Origin: Oxyruncus cristatus
Taxonomy: Eukaryota; Chordata; Aves; Passeriformes; Cotingidae
DNA: 64,000 nucleotides
Assembly (NCBI GenBank): GCA_013399855.1
Contig: VXAY01001956.1
Coordinates: forward strand, 561,068-625,067
Direction: 5' to 3'
Below, piece after piece: positions 49,601 through 62,974 of the stretch. Made by a program: the position numbers and the translations under genes. The notes beneath the pieces are model-generated. The model did no database searches, had not been told where the DNA came from, and worked only from the letters and a program-made list of their open reading frames with translations. Position 1 is the stretch's first letter, and each line of letters begins with the position of its first letter.

Positions 49601-52600
49601 TCAAAAGAGCTTCTGTTTTGCTACTTGTATCACATCCATATAAAAATTAAAATATATTAAGAGAAAATCTACCTGTGCTTCCTGTCTTAGTAGAGAATAT
49701 AGCTAATATGAGGGAGAGGCATCTTTCACGATACATCAAAAGTGCACTTCATGTGTACTGTATAACAGCAAAGGACTTGCAAAGGTTTGCAAAGGACAAT
49801 TCTTGATTTTACAGAATTTGAAAGAAACTAGAGCAACCTTCAAAAATATTTTGACAAGCATTATATAAAATTAATACTTTACAGTGATATTTGGAATCTA
49901 TATATAACAAGATTATATAATGTGAAATTAAAAAAACACCTAAAACTATGCCAAAGCACAAGATCTCTTGTATTTCATGCTCAAAAAAATCAATAGCTCA
50001 AAACCACACTCTTCAGAGAGTGGTTTATTACAGCTGATGGAAATATACTCAATCATAATAACATGAATTGTTTCACATTCCATTTATAGTGTGCTTTTCA
50101 GAAGGAAACCACAAATTCTATATTTGCAGTGGCTACTATAAAAACAAATAGCAACTTAAAAATAAATTCCTAAACAAGTGTCCAATTTGTATAGTTCTGC
50201 AAGCTGAAGTTGTTCTGCAGTAAGTCAGCATAGTGGTGCTTCCATGTCACGAAAAAAATAAATCTCAAAGCACTGAAAAAGCCACTACAGCTAACTACTT
50301 AAATACCAAAATTCTTGCCTTTGAAACCATAAAAGCTACTGTGCCTGAACACTCTATACTTGTAACATCTTCTTGAGCCTGTAGGAAAAGAGACTGAAGT
50401 TATTTTAACTGGCTCAATCTATTCTATTCAGAAAACTGAATTCCATTTTGTTGCTGATTACTGAAAGAATACGTGTAATAGCAGGACCTGCTCTAGGTTG
50501 ATTGAGGGGAAATGTGAGAAGCTGTTTATGACACTGTGCCACGTAAGAAAATATTTCTAGCCTCCTTGTTCACAAGGCTACAGAGACATTAACTAGATAC
50601 ATAGTAACATTCCTGCTGTTCCTTGTTCCTTCCAATTGTAGATTGTTGACACTAGCAATGCTGGGGAACTCTTAGCAGTTTTGTCACCACCTGATCAGTA
50701 TCTGACATAATAATCCTACGATTATGGGCATCAGGATCTTACAAGGCTGATCTTTTCCCTAAAAGACAGATTAGAGTCCTGGTCTCAATCCAGTATAGTT
50801 GGAACAACAGTACGTTTCCAAAACTCATTGACTTCAATATGAAAACAAAATGAACCTAGCACACTAAAACTGCATCCCACTCATATATTAAAGGCTATTA
50901 TTCCACACGTAGCATCACTTTATTTCACAGCTATGAGTTGAGCACATTTCTGAAAAGACCTTCCACGACATGCTCTGATTAAAGAAAACGCCACGATCCT
51001 TTTTTAAATCCTATCTTGCAAATACTGTAAACAGAAGTTATGCTGGACTTTCTTATTAATTCATTACATGGAAAAAACCCTTGATGCTTCTCTTAATTGG
51101 TCGGTATTCTCTGAGTCGGTTTTGAAGTGCATCTATGATATGCAAATACAATACAAATGTATATTTTTCCTCTAATGTTCAATTACATTTAATAAAAGTA
51201 GAGAAAAATTAGAAAGGACAAAACTATCTTCCACCATGCAATGTTCCATAGAAGTGAACAAGGAAGGTAACAGCAGTCTAGAACCTGTATTTCATACAGG
51301 GAAAAAGAGGGTGAAATATAACAGAAACACAGCTCTCATGATGTCTTATAGTCAGTCCATCCTCCTTCCCAGTTTATTACAAACATATCCCTATATAGAA
51401 TTGTTTATTGTACAGAGATGTCCAGCAACTGAGATTTGGTAAGCTCCGCAAGTGTCCCTGTTGAGAATTTAAGTTTTCCAGTCACAAACCAGAGCCAATT
51501 TCTTCCTCTGCACAACAATTAATGATCATAGAATGGTTTGGGCTGGACCCTAAAGACCATTTAGAGTTCCAAACTCCCTGCCATGGGCAGGGATGTCAAC
51601 TCCTTAGACCAGGTTGCTCAGGGCCCCATCCAAACTGGCCTTGAACACTTTCAGGGATAGGGCATCCACAACTTCTCTGGGCAACCTGTTCCAGTCATTA
51701 ACATCCTCTTTATGTTAACAGTGTATTGTAATACACAAAAGTACAATTCATGTACTGTCTTCTTGGGGTTTTTTTTTAGAGAAAAGAGAAAGTCAAAGCC
51801 TTAATTTTTTTCCTAAAAGATAATTTCCATCCCACTTGTTACACAGATATACAGGGTAGAAGTGCATTCTCAGATACCCTGTACTTTGTCTACTCCCCTC
51901 ACTGTTCATTTGCTTCAGAAGACTCAGCCACCAGATGCTACAAGCACGTCATTTGCTTTAGTAGGCGTGACCCTTTTTGATTTGTTTGCTTTGTAAATAG
52001 ATGCACCTCTGGCTTTGCTCCGTCACTTTGCCCCGCCACTGATGGAACACACGGATTGAGAGCGCTTTAGGTCTGAAATGTCTAACTCAGTAACAATACA
52101 CTCCGCTTTCTGAGGGAAGGGTAGAAGGGCAATTTTAACACCAAGATTTGCCTGATGGGAACACAAGCCTCGGAACATAAATGAAGAACCTCAGAGCAGG
52201 ATTTCTGCCAAGGTCATACCACTGCAGGTACAGGACTCACATATATCTGATTTTCATTTACTACAGAATTATTCCTTTGGCCTGCAAAAACAGAAAAGGC
52301 CAAATAACTTGGCTTTTTATTAGTGGCCATGTGTCTCATATACCCTGCACGGTATCTAAGTATGCATTAGTGGGTAGTCCTCATTGTTCCTTGCAGGGAA
52401 GAAAAAGGAGAACTTTGCAGTGTAGACTAAAGCCCAGAGTTCTGAACACAAATGAATCTTGAAGCTGGTTATAAAAATTCTCCAGAACAGTATTATCTCC
52501 TACCTATTTACTTTACGGTATTATACTCCAAGCCTACCAAGCATTCAACTTGCTTCATTAGCGAGATTGAACAATTGAAGACAGCAAAAGTACACAGAGC

Positions 52601-55600
52601 ACAGAATCTGGATGAGTGCCAGCTATTCAAAACAGGATTGCAGTCATACACCACAGAAAGGCTAGCAGTACTTTTCCTAAACAAATGAGTTGCTCTAGTA
52701 ACTACACGCCAGCAAAAACTAAACAGTTGTCATTTGAGCTCTTTCTACCTAGAGGATGGAAAAAAAAAAAAAAAGAGGCAGATAATTCTCCACAAAGCTT
52801 AAGTTATCTCAACAGATCACACAACTCAAAAGAAATGCGCCTAAGACTATCAGAGGAAATAACCTGTTAGCAGAAGTTCTTCTAAATTAACAAATCACCA
52901 CAAAGTTTTCAGAGAAAACCTGAAGGAAGTTACTACATTCTTTCCATTTAACAGTAATGAACCAACTGAAACAGTCCCAACCCCTGTAAAAAAGAACAAT
53001 AGAAAGTTCATAACCATACAGATCTTCCTGGGCTGTGGCTACAACAAACATTTTGGTTCACACACACGAGCTCTCAGCCTCTTCTGCTCTTCCCAATACT
53101 TCACCAATCTGGCACACAAATACAAGGGGACTGTAGCTTCAAGCAGGTCTTTAACTGCATTAAAACTTTAAGCAACTCAAAATTACATATTAGAACACAT
53201 AAACAAGTTTTAAGGAGCAATTGCCAAAAAGCAAGATCTGTAACAAATAGTAAAGAACTTGTTGTTTGATATTATCCTTTTTTATCTTCTTTTAAGTTAA
53301 TACACATGCAGATATTAACACACTATGTTTTGCATGTTTAATCTCAGCTATTGCTAACAGAAAATATAAGGGGGCCTTACCTATTGTATGTGTTTAAAAC
53401 CCAAGTTAGAAGGCTAACAATCTCATTTGCTTCCAGATCCTCTGCAGCAAGTTCTTGCATTCGGGTGGCCAAAGCTTGATGGTACATGTTTAGCAATCTG
53501 TTGAAAATGTCATAATGTGGAGGAAAACATTGATCCAGCAGGGTCTTAGCCACGAGCAGGTCATCAAGGACGTATTTACGGATAATTTCTAGGTGCCGCA
53601 CAAGCCACATTTTGTCAGACTCTCTGGTATCTGCCTGAGTGCCTTCAATTCGTGTGCTCACAGTTCTTTCCAAAATGTTGAACATTTTTTCTTTCCACTT
53701 CTTTGGTCTGCCAGGAGGTATGAACCCAGTCTGTTTTTTCCGGTCTAACATGCGCCTGTCAATTTTCTCCTCCCGATCAATTATCCTCACAACAGAAACA
53801 AGCAAGGTTGGATCTCTACGGACCGTGACAAGAGATCTTTGAACCACCATCCACAGTTGCTTTGCCAATTCCTCTGACAGTTTCTGCATATCCCCAAAGT
53901 ACGTATGGATGAGGTTCATGTCATGTGTGTTTTTGCTGTCCATGCGATACTGCTCATACATCAGGTTATCACGAGAGCACTCCAAATCCATCAGCTTTCG
54001 ATGAGCTTGCAGAAGTTCACCTCGCTCAATCAGGTCGTGGGTCTCCCTGACTATCTCTGGAACTGAAAGAAAGGCAAGGAAGAAGAAAAATCACAAAGGG
54101 TACACCACCACACAATCAAAATACAAAGAATAAATACAAGATAATAAAAGCACTAGGAAAAAACCTGGAGAACAGCTGCAGGAACTATTTTTAAATAATT
54201 TAAACTATGAAATACTGAAAAATTGTTAGTAAATGCTATACTTCATACATTATTTTATATATAAACGTAACTTTAGACATTATTAACTACAGTGGTCCAT
54301 TTTGATCAGTGGCTAAACAAAGATCATAGTGCCAACACAGCATAATTTCCTCTTTCCCTCCCGCCCCTAATAAATAAATGAATGAATCCAGGAAAGTCTA
54401 CTATGAAACAAATTGCAGTACTAGCCTTCTTATACTGCACTCAAAAAGCTCTTAACTTACCTGACTAAAAGTCACTTACTCTGCTGAACCTGAGGTTGCA
54501 CAAACCCAACAAATGCCAAATTTTACCTCCTCCTTGAAAGAACAGTTTTTGCCGACTTAAGGCACACAGGAAAAACAGGGATAATTACCTATCCCGCTAA
54601 ACTATTCAGAAGCTTTTTTTTTTCTTTATTATTTTTCAGTATTTGAGGAATCCTATAGAAGAGGATTAGGATTCTGTGGGGGAAAGAACTGAAAAATCTC
54701 AGCAGAAACACTGTCACTGCAAAAAAGGCAGCTAGTGATAAAACTGGCCACCACCAAAAGGTTTAATGATTGTGTGTAACTGTCTTTTGAATCATGATGA
54801 AAACCACTTGGTTTACAAAACATTAGATGATCTCTGAGCAAAACAAGTATCCAGTTTAGCAATTCCAGTGGGAGATGCTTCATACTAAAATCTCCTCAGT
54901 ACCTGAAAAGGCTTATTGTCTCAATTGCATTCATCTGTGCAAAAGGAAACAACACGAACAAAACAACACAAACAAAACAACTCAGCACTGGAACATGCAT
55001 AATTTTGTTGTTCTTTGTTTTTAACTGCTAGACATTGCATGTAAACAGTACTCTTTTTCTCCAAGTTGCACACTGTATCCCAGTTTGGTACTGCCACAGT
55101 TGGATACAGGCTTAGAGAGAGTAAACTAATCAAACTGGTATGACTGGGAAACAATTTTTCTTTATAGGTACACTTTGTGTATGACTATCAGGATATAACA
55201 GGAGAAAAAAAGACTATTTAAATAAAATCAAATTAGTATGATAAGTCTAGCCCTGGCTATAAGGATTCACCATGATTCAAGATGGAATGTAACGTGCACT
55301 AAAAAAGCTGCACCAAATGACAGAGGTAATCCCAGTTTCTTTATCTTCACAGTATCCCTTATATCACATTACTCACATGTAATTTTGCCAACCCCCCCAG
55401 TTGTGCAGTGGTACAAAAACTAAGTGCCTTCCATGTATAATTTCTTTATGCACAAGCTGGTTTCTGTGATTGTGCTGCCTAATTCTGAAGCAAGGACTGC
55501 GCACAGTTGAAACTGAACTTCAGGTAGTTTATACTTACATTTACAACACTAACAGAAACCCTTGAGGCTCCTAACTGCTGTGTATGAAAGGCCGTCAAGG

Positions 55601-58600
55601 AATCTTTGACTGGAGATCTTGCCATTTCCCATTTTTATCCCATTGGAAAATGTTTTTGGCTCCTAAAATCATTTGGGACTATTTGTACCCAACAGGCTTA
55701 CTGTAGGTGCACAAGTCAGGTGCCAACATATCAGAACTTTACAAATATTCTTTCTCTATTCGTTGCTTGCATATTCCAACCTTTTATATTAAACATGTTA
55801 TCCCTGCTACTGATGGCTAGCAAGAAACTTCTTTGTGAGTCGTGTTTGGTGATGAGATAGGACAGACCCGAAGTTCCCACAGCACAATTTAGTCTTTACC
55901 TATATTAAATGGTTACCAGATACTTCTCTGAACGTGATGTGTAGGTAATTCTTTCTTACCTCTTCATTCCCAGTGAGCTAGAAAGTTCTTGGCATTACCT
56001 GAGAACCTTACAGCTGTTAGCACCATTTAAAAAGCTTCCAGTATGTGCTGGATCATGTAAAGAACATTAGATTACCTGAAAATATGTTCTTGAGATTTTC
56101 TACAGCGGCTGCCAGTTGGCTGTGTTGCACTACAGCATCCTTCACATCCTTGAGGTTTTCTATAGTGTTGATGCTCTGTCTCCAGTCCTTATTGACATCT
56201 ATCAAAGACTGCTGAATGTCCTTCACATCATTCAGTGCATTGTGCAGTTGGCTTAAGCCTGTTCGTACTCCATCTAACTGTGACTGTATTGCTGCCTTAA
56301 ATACAAACAAAAAGAAAGAATTCTTATTAATCATTATAAGAATGTATTTTCAACATTTCTCAAGAACTAATTTTCATTTCAGTAGCTATCATTTTCAGAG
56401 GGAAAAAATGAAAAGGAAACATAATTTACTAGAAATGTGCAGCTTTGTGCATGCACAACTCTGTGTGTGTGCACATATTCTTTTCTTGAGTTTTGAAGTT
56501 GTACATAGTTTTAAAGGACACAGATACAATTGGTTCACCAACAAAGCTAACATAGCAGCTTAGGCAGATAGATCATCAACTTTATAAATCTGTATTAAAA
56601 CAGGATCATGGGAAGGCAGAATGAGATTTCTTTGTATTTCCTTCATAAATTAATTTCAAAGGGGGCTATCAAAAGAAAGCTTTTACAGATGTTTTAATGG
56701 AGTGCTTGGTATGTACAGATTGTCAAAGTATTTTACTAAAGCAACTACAAATTTTGACTTGCAACTGGAAATGTTCTGAAAAAAAATTACTTAATTTTGA
56801 AATGTTAAAAAAAAAAAAGTAAACAAACCCAAACCAAAACACCCTCCAGACTGTCATGCCTGAAGGATAAAAAAAATTTCAAAAGTGATTCAGTCAAAAC
56901 AAACAAGAACCTCCAAACTGAATAAAATTTTGATGCTGTGAAACATCAGCAACCAGACCAACAGTCCAACTACTAGATTATTTTGGTTTAAAGACAGGTT
57001 ATTGATATAGATCTCTTGTGACAGGTGACACTTGAAATAATGACTCTTCAAAGGGCTATTAAGCCTGAATATCATTTGACAGACCAAACACCTTACAGAA
57101 AATGCATTATAGTGCATACCTGTGTGAAAGAAATCAGATCACTTCCACAGCGTTTTTTACATAAGTGTTTTTAAAAAGATGTGACGAAGGTGAAATCAGG
57201 TGAGTGGAAAATACAACTAGAAATAACAAACTTCAAAAGAAAAGCCAAAGAAAAGTGATCAATGAAAACTCAGTTGCATGTCTCGAGGACTTGAAGTAAC
57301 CAGAAAAGAGATGAGGCACTAATGGTTTTGCTAAGCTCAAAACACATTTTTTGCCAGACTTTTAAGGCCCAGAAACTTGGACAGTCATGGAACCTTTTGT
57401 TGCGTACTAGAAGCCAAAGAGGAAATCCTGGTAACTGCGAACAACATTTATTGTGTTTTAAATGTACTGGGAAAGTCCCGGAAAAATGCAGTCGTTTTTA
57501 AACTAGTGTTATTTATGTACTTTCAAATTATGACATGCTGATTTTCTTGATAAAAATGTATTTTCCTGCCAGACTTAGTACAATTAAGCAGCAGTAAGGC
57601 ATTTTTATACAGTACCTATCTATAGTACTGCTGCATTAATACATTTTTCCCTTACAGGGACAATTAGGATACTCAAACAGTCAATACAATATTCATACAC
57701 AACCTTCTGCAGTTGACCATGAAGTATTTTAAAAATCACATGATCATTCAGTACTTCTGTTTTGATACTTCAATTTCTTTTGAGTAATACTCTTCTAAGT
57801 ATTACTTATTCAAATTTTTGCCTATTTAACTCTGGCAGAAGCTTGATTATGTTAAACAGAAACAACTACTGATTTCGGTTTCTGACATAAATGGATAAGA
57901 AAAAATTCTAAAAACAGACAGCCATCCATGTTCAGTTTGTCTTCTAATAGTCAGCTGGAGCCTAGGGATGGGGGAGGGTGCCAGGGAGCAAAGCATCCAT
58001 GCATTGTGGACTTTGCTTCCTACAATGCATATTCATCTTAAATTGGACTGACCATCACTGTCTTAAAGAAGTGAAAACAAAACCAAGCCATCCAGAGAAC
58101 AGAGCTCAAAACTTCATTTTTATGTCTTTTGAAGTAACAACCCTCAACATGAAGCCATGGAAAGGCTGCCCAGGGTGCCTGGTCTCTAGAGCCCTACGGT
58201 TCAAATTCATGATTGCACAGCAGCTAAGAATCAAAACTGAGAGGATTCATGCATGTTTATACTCAGGAAGACCCATGACCTAGAAACTCTCCTAGGACAT
58301 ATACACAGTATTTCTTCAGAAAGAAGTTTTTCCATTGACAGCATAAATGCACAAAGACGGCTGACAGTGTTTGCAATTTTACAGGCTCTGGAATAGAGTG
58401 CAAGCAGCTCTTCACCTACATTTTGGACAGTAGCGCCTAAAAGCACAAGCCCACAGTGCTACCCGGTGCTCATCCACATGTTATTTCAGAGTTCTGCTAC
58501 CAAACCTCAAAAATACTGCTTGCTAACCACCATCAGTCTCATGCAGGAAACAGAGGAGTTTGACACATTCCAAAGCAGTTTTTCCTGTAAAAATTTATGT

Positions 58601-60258
58601 TACACAGGAAGAAATACAGGATGGAAGAAATGGACATAATTAAATATCTGAGAGAGGATACAGAGAGGATATCTAGATGCACCTGAAGAAAATGACAAAG
58701 ATGAAAGCATATCCAGTCAGAAAGAAGCACTAACATCTTCACGCTGAAAGATTTCCCATGTGTTCATTCACACAAATGAAGCAGTAATCCAGCCTGAGAA
58801 GTCAGCAAATCCTCTGGCTGATGATCCTGATGACTGTTTCTCTCCATCTTCCACACCATAATTATATACAGTTTAAATGCAGAGCAAGAGTATTTCTTAC
58901 ATCCTCTCTGTGCTCCCATCCATTATAGTAATTCTTATGGGAAAAATGGCGTGACTAACCATCATCTGCTTCGGGAATGCATCCTGAGTTGATTAAGCGG
59001 TATTGGACTTCTTTTTGGAACAGGTATTTTTGACCAACAGATGACTGAAGTAACTTAAGGCAAATAACAAGGAAACTAGCTATAAAGTGGATTTAGGCAT
59101 TTACAAGACTTACAAAGTTTAGTCATGACTGTCTATAGAAGCAGCCAGGCAAATGACTGTGCTCATATATTATAAATAGCTCACAGTAACTAAAGAGCTG
59201 ATCCATTATTAATAAACGCCACACTATATGCTTCTGACTTCAATCTGAAAAACCCAGTCCAAGACACCAGAAAAATTTGTTTCTATGATACAGACAAGAA
59301 TTAACATGTAATTTGCTAACAAATTTCTTCACTGTGAAAGAAAACTGGCTTTTACTTCATGTAGAATCTCACAAAGAAGGAGCCATGAAATAGTTGTAAG
59401 ATAGATTACCTTATACTGAAATATACTATTAGATACAGTGTATAACAGCCATTTTGATCTGAGAAAATGTTTCCCAAAGCACTTTTCTAAGACTTTACTC
59501 CATGTACTCAATAGAGTGGTCTAAAATGACTGTTGGCTAGTGAGTAGCAGTGAAGGAAGAAAACACACAACTCAGTTAAGATACGGACAACAAATGTAGG
59601 ATGACCATAGTCCTGTTTCAGGCTAAGTCTGTGTGGGTAAAAGTGTGGGTGAACGTGGATGCACTCACACACGTGTAGGAGGGGGAAAATCACGGGGCAC
59701 ACTTCCACAAGAGACAAGAAGTGTGATGTATTTTTTCTACCTTCCCTAAACCCATGCAAAAGTCAAAGGTGAAACTGAGTGATCCTTTTTCAGATGCAAT
59801 CATCAACTTTTTGTATTCAATCATTAAGACAAAGGTTTGTTGGCTAAGAGGATACACAGGACAAGGGGAGCTGTCCACAGTAAACCATAGAAGGCACCGG
59901 ACATAAGAATATTTGAAATGCTTGAATAAAATGTCAGTAAGATGTACAGAATTACTCTGCATTACTTTCAGGGTACAAACTTTCTGTTTTGGACACAGAG
60001 CAAAAACCAAAGTCATGGTTTAAAACAATCTGGCTGAAAATGTAGAATCAAAAAAAAAAGAGGCAAGTACATTCATGCCACACCATAGACACTCAGGTTT
60101 ATCAAACTTGGTACCTTGAGTCGAGCTTCTACTGAAGCCTTCTTACGAGCTTCCCTCCTGCGATACTGCTCCACTTTATCCAGCTGATCAGGACGCTGTA
60201 GCATTCCTGCTACTCTCTGAACAGCTGTTGCAACAGCTTCCCTATCTGTTTCCTCCAT
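37623..60258 (-). CDS. EXOC3: Exocyst complex component 3 (Sec6)
   Basis: Coding exons in transcript order: 60115-60258 (ATG at 60258), 56076-56295, 53381-54062, 49020-49137, 46472-46597, 44852-44952, 44253-44363, 43475-43625, 42635-42757, 39665-39826, 38255-38382, 37623-37794 (TAA 37623-37625). They sum to 2238 nt, giving 745 residues, the length I recall for human. All introns are GT-AG. The N-terminus ([16 protein letters not shown], residues 1-121) is the coiled-coil part that packs into the exocyst core. Residues about 122-745 form the rod of helical bundles of the Sec6 family, with well-kept segments [18 protein letters not shown] and [20 protein letters not shown]. The protein tethers secretory vesicles to the plasma membrane as one of eight exocyst subunits. 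A non-coding 5' exon is implied by an acceptor at 60299/60300. Introns contain CR1 fragments (42205-42560, 51525-51706). The C-terminus ends PKLLK. Confidence 0.98.
41026..41125 (-). mobile_element. Possible ancient MIR-like SINE remnant
   Basis: Landmarks of the old amniote MIR-type SINE tail appear in order: actttacacatgaggaaaat, then gatccagacccc, then cttcccactgggctacag. Large deletions and divergence make this a weak call; strand is uncertain. It lies in the EXOC3 intron between 39827 and 42634. Confidence 0.3.
42205..42560 (-). mobile_element. CR1 LINE 3' fragment of the type whose tail the SINE shares
   Basis: It begins cacagaatcacacaatacgc, then caagttggaaaggacccac, tcattgagtccaactcctag and ccctgcacaggatcccc. 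The tail (read on the minus strand as atgatccttgtgggtcc) is the kind found at the end of TguSINE1. It lies in an EXOC3 intron. Confidence 0.93.
51525..51706 (-). mobile_element. CR1 LINE 3' fragment
   Basis: It begins gatcatagaatggtttggg and continues ctgccatgggcagggatgt, cagggccccatccaaact and gggcatccacaacttctct, ending gcaacctgttccagtcatt. It lies in the 4.2-kb EXOC3 intron. Confidence 0.94.
53381..54062 (-). CDS. EXOC3: Largest EXOC3 coding exon
   Basis: 682 nt, residues about 122-348. It opens [20 protein letters not shown] and includes [19 protein letters not shown], the [19 protein letters not shown] loop and [17 protein letters not shown]. It is bounded by ctttctttcag and gtaagg. It is nearly the same as the mammalian protein apart from conservative changes. 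Confidence 0.97.
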
Positions 60259-60299
60259 TGTTGATTAGGTCCTCAAAATGCCTTCATAACTTAACAGTA
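60115..60299 (-). CDS. EXOC3: First coding exon of EXOC3 with part of the 5' UTR
   Basis: The acceptor tttcttttcag precedes 41 untranslated bases, then the ATG at 60258 opens [20 protein letters not shown]. The context AACAATGG has G at +4 and A at -3. The exon ends AAG|gtacca at 60115 after codon 48. Confidence 0.95.
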
Positions 60300-60849
60300 C
60301 TGAAAAGAAACAAAACATTTTTAGAAAATGCTTTTTTTTCATTGGATGTGACATTTCAAAGTCAACAACTGGAGAATTAACTCTGGCAATAAAAACAGTG
60401 CAACTTGACAGAATCATCATTAGACTGTGTTATAAAGATGAGTAATTGGAATTCTATGAGAATTGCATTTAAAGTCAGTTAACTGTTTCATTTGTTTCCC
60501 TGAAATGTTATTTGGTTGCTGGTTTTGCATTTACCTTACTCTCTGTAAGTTTGTATCAAAAAAATTCCCAAAAAACAAACCACAACCCCTCCCCCCCACC
60601 ACCAAAAGAACAGCAAATTTTCCTTTAAAATACCAGGTTCTACCCAATCCTAGTGCAGGTTTGTCTATCAAAAGGGGAATGAGACAAGCATAAAGGAATC
60701 TTGTAGATGGTCCAAACAAAAATCTTAACTCTTCCTGAACCAGAGTCTGGTGAAGCTGACACTATCACAGTCCCCCTGCAGCAACAGGTCACATTTGCTA
60801 CCAAAACCAGAGAGAAACAGCTGTGGAAGCTCTAAACCTACAGACTTAA

Positions 60850-60875
60850 CTATAAAGCACTTCCATGCTTTATAG
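60850..60875. repeat. Short inverted repeat (10-bp arms)
   Basis: CTATAAAGCA (60850-60859), a 6-base spacer, then TGCTTTATAG (60866-60875). It directly precedes the tandem repeat at 60881-60963, in the EXOC3 5' UTR intron. Confidence 0.9.
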
Positions 60876-60880
60876 CATGG

Positions 60881-60963
60881 ATGGATAATTTTCTTTATCT
60901 CCTACTCATTTTCTGATGGATAATTTTCTGATGGATAATTTTCTTTATCTCCTACTCATTTTC
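60881..60963. repeat. Partial tandem duplication, 50-bp period
   Basis: The 33-base segment starting atggataattttctttatct at 60881 recurs exactly at 60931. Between them lies a shorter copy, atggataattttctg, at 60916-60930. Confidence 0.95.
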
Positions 60964-61350
60964 AGTTCTTCCCACAGTATCAGTCCAGTTCATCAGAGGT
61001 GTAGGTCTGCAGGGAAATATTAGTCAAGTATTTCACCTAATTCTCCAGCAGAATTTCTAGTGAAGTCAAGAGAGGCATGCAAACCAGTCTGCAGAAAAGG
61101 TAACATCTGCTGGCCATTAAGCCAGATCTGTTCTCTCAAACTTCACTAGCTACTAACAGAAAGCAGGGAGGACTCCAGTCACCAAGGATGCAATACGATG
61201 TCCACAGAGCTCCAACGAACCTATGTGGAGTTCCTCATTGCTTCCAAATTATATCCATCATTTTCAGTCTTGTAATGAAAGAGAACATTTTAGGTTCTGC
61301 TGCCACAACTGGAGACTATATTCTCTCATATCCATATTATTCCTTGAAAG

Positions 61351-61388
61351 TAGATACCTACTTTCAAAGTAGACACCTACTTTCAAAG
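61351..61388. repeat. 19-bp tandem dimer with hairpin potential
   Basis: TAGATACCTACTTTCAAAG is followed by the same unit with one change (T to C). The preceding cttgaaagtag is an inverted copy of ctactttcaaag, so a small hairpin can form. Confidence 0.9.
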
Positions 61389-61625
61389 CAGTCTGTATTC
61401 ATATATCCAGCACATCACTTAAATCTCAATAGAACAGTGATCTGATAAAGAACTGTGCCAAGGGCAGAGACCTGAAAGAGCAAAAGCAAGGAAACTGGCC
61501 TGCTTAGCTCAAACCATGTTTGATTTCCTTCATTTGAAAGCTGCAGGTTCTATTTCTACCATTCACACTTTGGAACGAATACTCCAGATTTGTTTGGCTC
61601 AATCCATTTCCATGCTATCCGGGCC

Positions 61626-61681
61626 CTATTTAAAATAAATAAATAAATAGATAAATAAATAAATAGATAAATAAATAAGTA
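61626..61681. repeat. AAAT-type microsatellite
   Basis: Runs of AAAT/ATAA units interrupted by TAGA, about 55 bases. Confidence 0.95.
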
Positions 61682-62039
61682 GTTACTTTCAGATATGAAT
61701 TTACTACAGAAGTGGTATGCTGGAGCAGAGAGCTTCATCCTGAATTACTGCCTTTACTAAAAACTCCAAATACATTCCACAGGGTTACAACAGCTTTAAC
61801 CCACACAAGCCACTAATCAGACACACCAAGCAGACAATGTGAAGAGAATGAGTAGCCAAACACACTGTAACCAACTTGCTGACACAGACAAGCTCTTGCA
61901 CAACCAACAACCACCCAAAAGGATGGGCAAAGTTTAGGAAACCCTAGCAACTTTACACGCAGACTGTGGGTCAAAGCTAAAAACATCTTCAGAGCAAAAT
62001 ATAGGCAGAAGTGAACAAAACTAAGTCCCGAGCAGTCCT

Positions 62040-62705
62040 GGAAAGGCTCCGGCTGCAAGCGCACCCCTTATCCTGGGGTCTCGCTCTCCGGAGGCGAGCC
62101 AGTGGGGGCGACAGACTCACGGGAGAAGGCCACTGCCACTCCAGAAAGGAGCTCCTGGGATGGAGGCACGCAGCGACACCCGGGGTTGAGCCACGACCCC
62201 CGCAAACTCCAAAGCTCGGAGGAAGCAGCCCCAGCCCCGCCCGGCTCCTCCCTGACAGAGGTGGCTAAACTTGAATCATCCGCATCCACGCAGGTGCCCG
62301 TCCCTGCCGGGCAAAGGCCGGAGACCTGCCCTCTGGCACGCCGAGCTCCTTCGCCCCGCGCCCCGGGACGGGAGGATCCCTAAACCCCCCCTTCGGCCCC
62401 GCCATCCTCAGGGGCTCCCCGGATCGCTCCGGCCCATCCCGCCCCCACCCCCTCCCTCTGCCACACCGGGGTCGCGACAGCCACCGACAGGCCGGCAGGG
62501 TCGGCGCGGCGGCGCTCACCGGCCGGGGGCAGCGCCGGGAGCGCTGGGGGCAGCGCCGGGGAAGGCGAGAGACGCGGCCGCCGCTTACCGGGGCCGCGGC
62601 CGCCCCTGCTCGGGAACGCGCTGACAGGGCCCGCTGCGCCGGCGCACGCCCGGCCGCGCAGGCGCAACACGCGGCCGCACGCGCCAGCAGCTCCTCCTAC
62701 TTCTG
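62040..62705 (-). promoter_or_regulatory. EXOC3: CpG-island promoter and probable non-coding first exon of EXOC3
   Basis: Dense CpG DNA. On the minus strand a splice donor GTAAGC lies at 62583-62588 and a second, GTGAGC, at 62514-62519. Either could end the untranslated first exon that joins the acceptor at 60299. Two NRF-1-like sites lie at 62635-62646 (TGCGCCGGCGCA, a perfect palindrome) and 62655-62666 (CGCGCAGGCGCA). The exact start of transcription is not defined. The island is cut short on its upstream side by a gap. Confidence 0.75.
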
Positions 62706-62728
62706 CTCGCGCCTGTTTTTTTTTTTTT

Positions 62729-62774
62729 NNNNNNNNNNNNNNNNNNNNNNNNNNNNNNNNNNNNNNNNNNNNNN
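62729..62774. other. Assembly gap, 46 N
   Basis: A run of N preceded by 14 T and followed by ggtggtggtg. Homopolymer and GC-rich surroundings probably caused the break. It lies just upstream of the EXOC3 CpG promoter. Confidence 0.99.
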
Positions 62775-62974
62775 GGTGGTGGTGTTTATCTGTTTGGGTT
62801 TTTACAGTTTGGCTGTAAAAGGGCACCGCGCGTGCACCTGGGGCCAGGTTCAAGGTCACTGAGACGAGTTTAAAAACAAATAAAAAGTGAACTGCGCGAG
62901 TCCTACGAGGCGCGGGTTGGAATAGTCACCCACGGCAGCGGGTATCGTCTGGGGGGAAAAAAAAGGAAGCACGC

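Noticed and set aside
62380..62859. 159-codon minus-strand frame in the EXOC3 CpG island
   Set aside because: It crosses the 46-N gap and consists of Arg/Ala/Gly-rich CpG-island sequence. It has no link to EXOC3 coding exons.
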